A DNA stretch of 64,000 bases, from assembly GCF_000344615.1 (NCBI RefSeq), contig NZ_KB467824.1:2916786-2980785 (forward strand). The letters are read 5' to 3'. Shown one piece after another: positions 62,185 through 64,000 of this stretch. Under the pieces are notes generated by a model that worked only from the letters and a program-made list of their open reading frames with translations, was not told the DNA's origin and made no database searches. Within the stretch, counting starts at the first letter, position 1, and every line of letters begins with the position of its first letter. The stretch comes from Janthinobacterium sp. CG3 (GTDB lineage Bacteria > Pseudomonadota > Gammaproteobacteria > Burkholderiales > Burkholderiaceae_D). Made by a program: the position numbers and the translations under genes.

Positions 62185-62435
62185 GGCCCACCTCCGGGCG
62201 TTGCGAAACCAAATGAAGGTGAAGACATTATTGGCAGAGACGACGCGAAAGAAAAGCCGCCGTAACAATTCGTCACGATTGATACGAACGGATATGGATT
62301 GCAGAAAACGTTGCGCGGCCATGTGGAAAAGCAACGACAGGCGGGCCGGGTCAACGACGGGGTGTCGACCCGGCACGGCTGCCTGTGCGTGCTGTCAGCG
62401 TGCGCCGCGGCAAACGCGGCGTCGCCGGCGCCGGT

Positions 62436-64000
62436 CTACTTCGGGGCCGCGGGCGCGGCCGCGTCGACCGCGCCGACGGCCGGCAGCGCCGGCGCGTACA
62501 GCGCCAGCGGCGCGCTGACGGCCAGCCAGCCGCTGGCCGGCAACAGCGGCACCAGCAGCAGCGCGACGATGTTGATGATCTTGATCAAAGGATTGACGGC
62601 CGGGCCGGCCGTGTCCTTGTACGGGTCGCCGACGGTGTCGCCGGTGACGGCGGCCTTGTGGGCGTCCGAGCCCTTGCCGCCGAAGTTGCCGTCCTCGATG
62701 TATTTCTTGGCGTTGTCCCAGGCGCCGCCGCCGGTGGTCATTGAAATGGCCACGAACAGGCCGGTGACGATGGTGCCCATCAGCAGTCCGCCCAGCGCGG
62801 CCGGCCCCAGCAGCATGCCGACGACGATCGGCACCACCACCGGCAGCAGCGACGGCACGATCATCTCCTTGATGGCCGAGGCGGTCAGCATGTCGACCGC
62901 CTTGTCGTATTCCGGCTTGCCGCTACCGTCCATGATGCCCTTGATGTCGCGGAACTGGCGCCGCACCTCGACCACCACGGCGCCGGCGGCGCGTCCGACC
63001 GCCTCCATCGCCATCGCCCCGAACAGGTAGGGGATCAGGCCGCCGATGAACAGGCCGACGATGACCATCGGGTTCGACAGGTCGAAGGTGATGTGCTGGC
63101 CCACCGATTCGAGGGCGTGGGTGTAGTCGGCGAACAGCACCAGCGCGGCCAGCCCGGCCGAGCCGATGGCGTAGCCCTTGGTAACGGCCTTGGTGGTGTT
63201 GCCGACCGCGTCGAGCGGGTCGGTGATGGCGCGCACCGAGTCCGGCAGGCCGGACATTTCGGCGATGCCGCCGGCGTTGTCGGTGATCGGGCCGTAGGCG
63301 TCGAGCGCGACGACGATGCCGGCCATCGACAGCATCGACGTGGCGGCGATGGCGATGCCATACAGGCCGCCCAATTGGTACGACACCAGGATCGCCGCGC
63401 ACACCGCCAGCACCGGATAGGCGGTCGACTTCATCGACACGCCCAGGCCGGCGATGATGTTGGTGCCGTGGCCGGTGGTGGAGGCTTCGGCGATGTGGCG
63501 CACCGGCTTGAAGTCGGTGCCGGTGTAGTACTCGGTGATGTAGACCATCAGGCCGGTGAGCACGATGCCGACCACGGCCGAGCCCATCATGCTCACGCGC
63601 ATGGCCTGCTCGCTCCACACCTGCCACGTGACGACGCCGAAGCCGAGCAGCGACAGGCCGGCGGCCCACCACAGGCCGGTGTACAGCGCCGACATGATTT
63701 TCTTGCCGGGCGTGGCCTTGACCATCGAGCAGCCGACGATCGACGCCAGGATCGACACCGCGCCCAGCAGCAGCGGATAGATGACGGCGGCGACCGCGCC
63801 GGCGCCGGTGATCAAGAGCGCGCCCAGCAGCATGGTGGCGATCAGCGTCACGACATAGGTTTCGAACAGGTCGGCGGCCATGCCGGCGCAGTCGCCGACG
63901 TTGTCGCCGACGTTATCGGCGATCACCGCCGGGTTGCGCGGGTCGTCCTCCGGGATGCCGGCCTCGACTTTGCCAACCAGGTCGGCGCCGACGTCGGCGC
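62436..64000 (-). CDS. hppA: Membrane-bound H+-translocating pyrophosphatase, 5' truncated by window
   Basis: C-terminal part (about 521 codons) of a proton-pumping inorganic pyrophosphatase; the start lies beyond the window. Visible features are the loop [20 protein letters not shown], then [18 protein letters not shown] (catalytic Mg-PPi site), about ten membrane helices, and [18 protein letters not shown]. The Lys in GNTTKA is the residue that makes this enzyme class potassium-independent; potassium-dependent enzymes have Ala there. The C-terminus is Ala/Pro-rich. It couples PPi hydrolysis to proton export at the inner membrane. The partial state is due to the window edge, not to mutation. 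Confidence 0.93.
   Translation of the reverse strand, partial: ADVGADLVGKVEAGIPEDDPRNPAVIADNVGDNVGDCAGMAADLFETYVVTLIATMLLGALLITGAGAVAAVIYPLLLGAVSILASIVGCSMVKATPGKKIMSALYTGLWWAAGLSLLGFGVVTWQVWSEQAMRVSMMGSAVVGIVLTGLMVYITEYYTGTDFKPVRHIAEASTTGHGTNIIAGLGVSMKSTAYPVLAVCAAILVSYQLGGLYGIAIAATSMLSMAGIVVALDAYGPITDNAGGIAEMSGLPDSVRAITDPLDAVGNTTKAVTKGYAIGSAGLAALVLFADYTHALESVGQHITFDLSNPMVIVGLFIGGLIPYLFGAMAMEAVGRAAGAVVVEVRRQFRDIKGIMDGSGKPEYDKAVDMLTASAIKEMIVPSLLPVVVPIVVGMLLGPAALGGLLMGTIVTGLFVAISMTTGGGAWDNAKKYIEDGNFGGKGSDAHKAAVTGDTVGDPYKDTAGPAVNPLIKIINIVALLLVPLLPASGWLAVSAPLALYAPALPAVGAVDAAAPAAPK

Noticed and set aside
1-64000. CRISPR arrays, phage genes, toxin-antitoxin pairs, riboswitches
   Set aside because: I looked for regularly spaced repeats, phage structural genes, short toxin/antitoxin pairs and known leader structures, and found none that could be supported.

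Overview
The window is GC-rich and densely coded, and almost every gene is on the minus strand. The EpsD/E/F/G/L and exosortase-B polysaccharide locus, the PEP-CTERM proteins, a TIGR03790 protein and an anthranilate (2-aminobenzoyl-CoA) pathway together point to a betaproteobacterium of the Oxalobacteraceae (Massilia/Duganella/Janthinobacterium type). This placement is inferred from gene content; no phylogeny was run.

Layout by position: (1) 124-2208, gmd-fcl for GDP-L-fucose. (2) 2451-8827, three PEP-CTERM proteins, a secreted ExeM/NucH-type nuclease and a TIGR03790 protein. (3) 9125-12970, two membrane acyltransferases separated by a complete ISAs1-family insertion sequence with perfect 18-bp ends and a 10-bp target duplication. 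(4) 13147-16750, galE, an NDP-sugar pyrophosphorylase and manC in an overlapping operon. (5) 17400-22529, the only plus-strand genes: two tandem, closely similar secreted beta-helix (pectate-lyase-3) proteins, each with a poly-C tract in its upstream region. (6) 22538-42966, the core exopolysaccharide locus, listed here in transcription order: CPBP protease, EpsL, initiating phosphotransferase, EpsD, EpsE, EpsF, EpsG, exosortase B, EpsI, CgeB-like glycosyltransferase, Wzy-like polymerase, an unclassified glycosyltransferase-like protein, flippase, two GT4 glycosyltransferases, an epimerase, WcaF-like acetyltransferase and WcaI-like glycosyltransferase. (7) 43161-45261, ABC-F protein Uup and tRNA-Arg(CCU). 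(8) 45342-53276, a catabolic operon for 2-aminobenzoate through CoA thioesters, with a MarR regulator and a candidate operator before the ligase gene. (9) 53398-60627, a REP-like hairpin, a response regulator, a large hybrid histidine kinase, a patatin phospholipase and an SDR. (10) 60776-64000, three small envelope proteins and the 3' part of a membrane pyrophosphatase that runs off the window.

How the genes work together: galE, manC, gmd and fcl supply nucleotide sugars. The phosphotransferase starts the lipid-linked unit, and the glycosyltransferases, acetyltransferase and acyltransferases build and decorate it. The flippase and Wzy polymerize it, EpsF/EpsG set chain length, and EpsE/EpsL/EpsD export it. 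Exosortase B with EpsI probably processes PEP-CTERM proteins such as the three encoded nearby. The twin beta-helix proteins are the best candidates for enzymes that trim or bind the polymer. The most interesting loci are these twins with their poly-C leaders, the TIGR03790 gene, the degenerate EpsG nucleotide site, the unclassified 29760-30560 gene, and the atypical crotonase and RidA in the catabolic operon.
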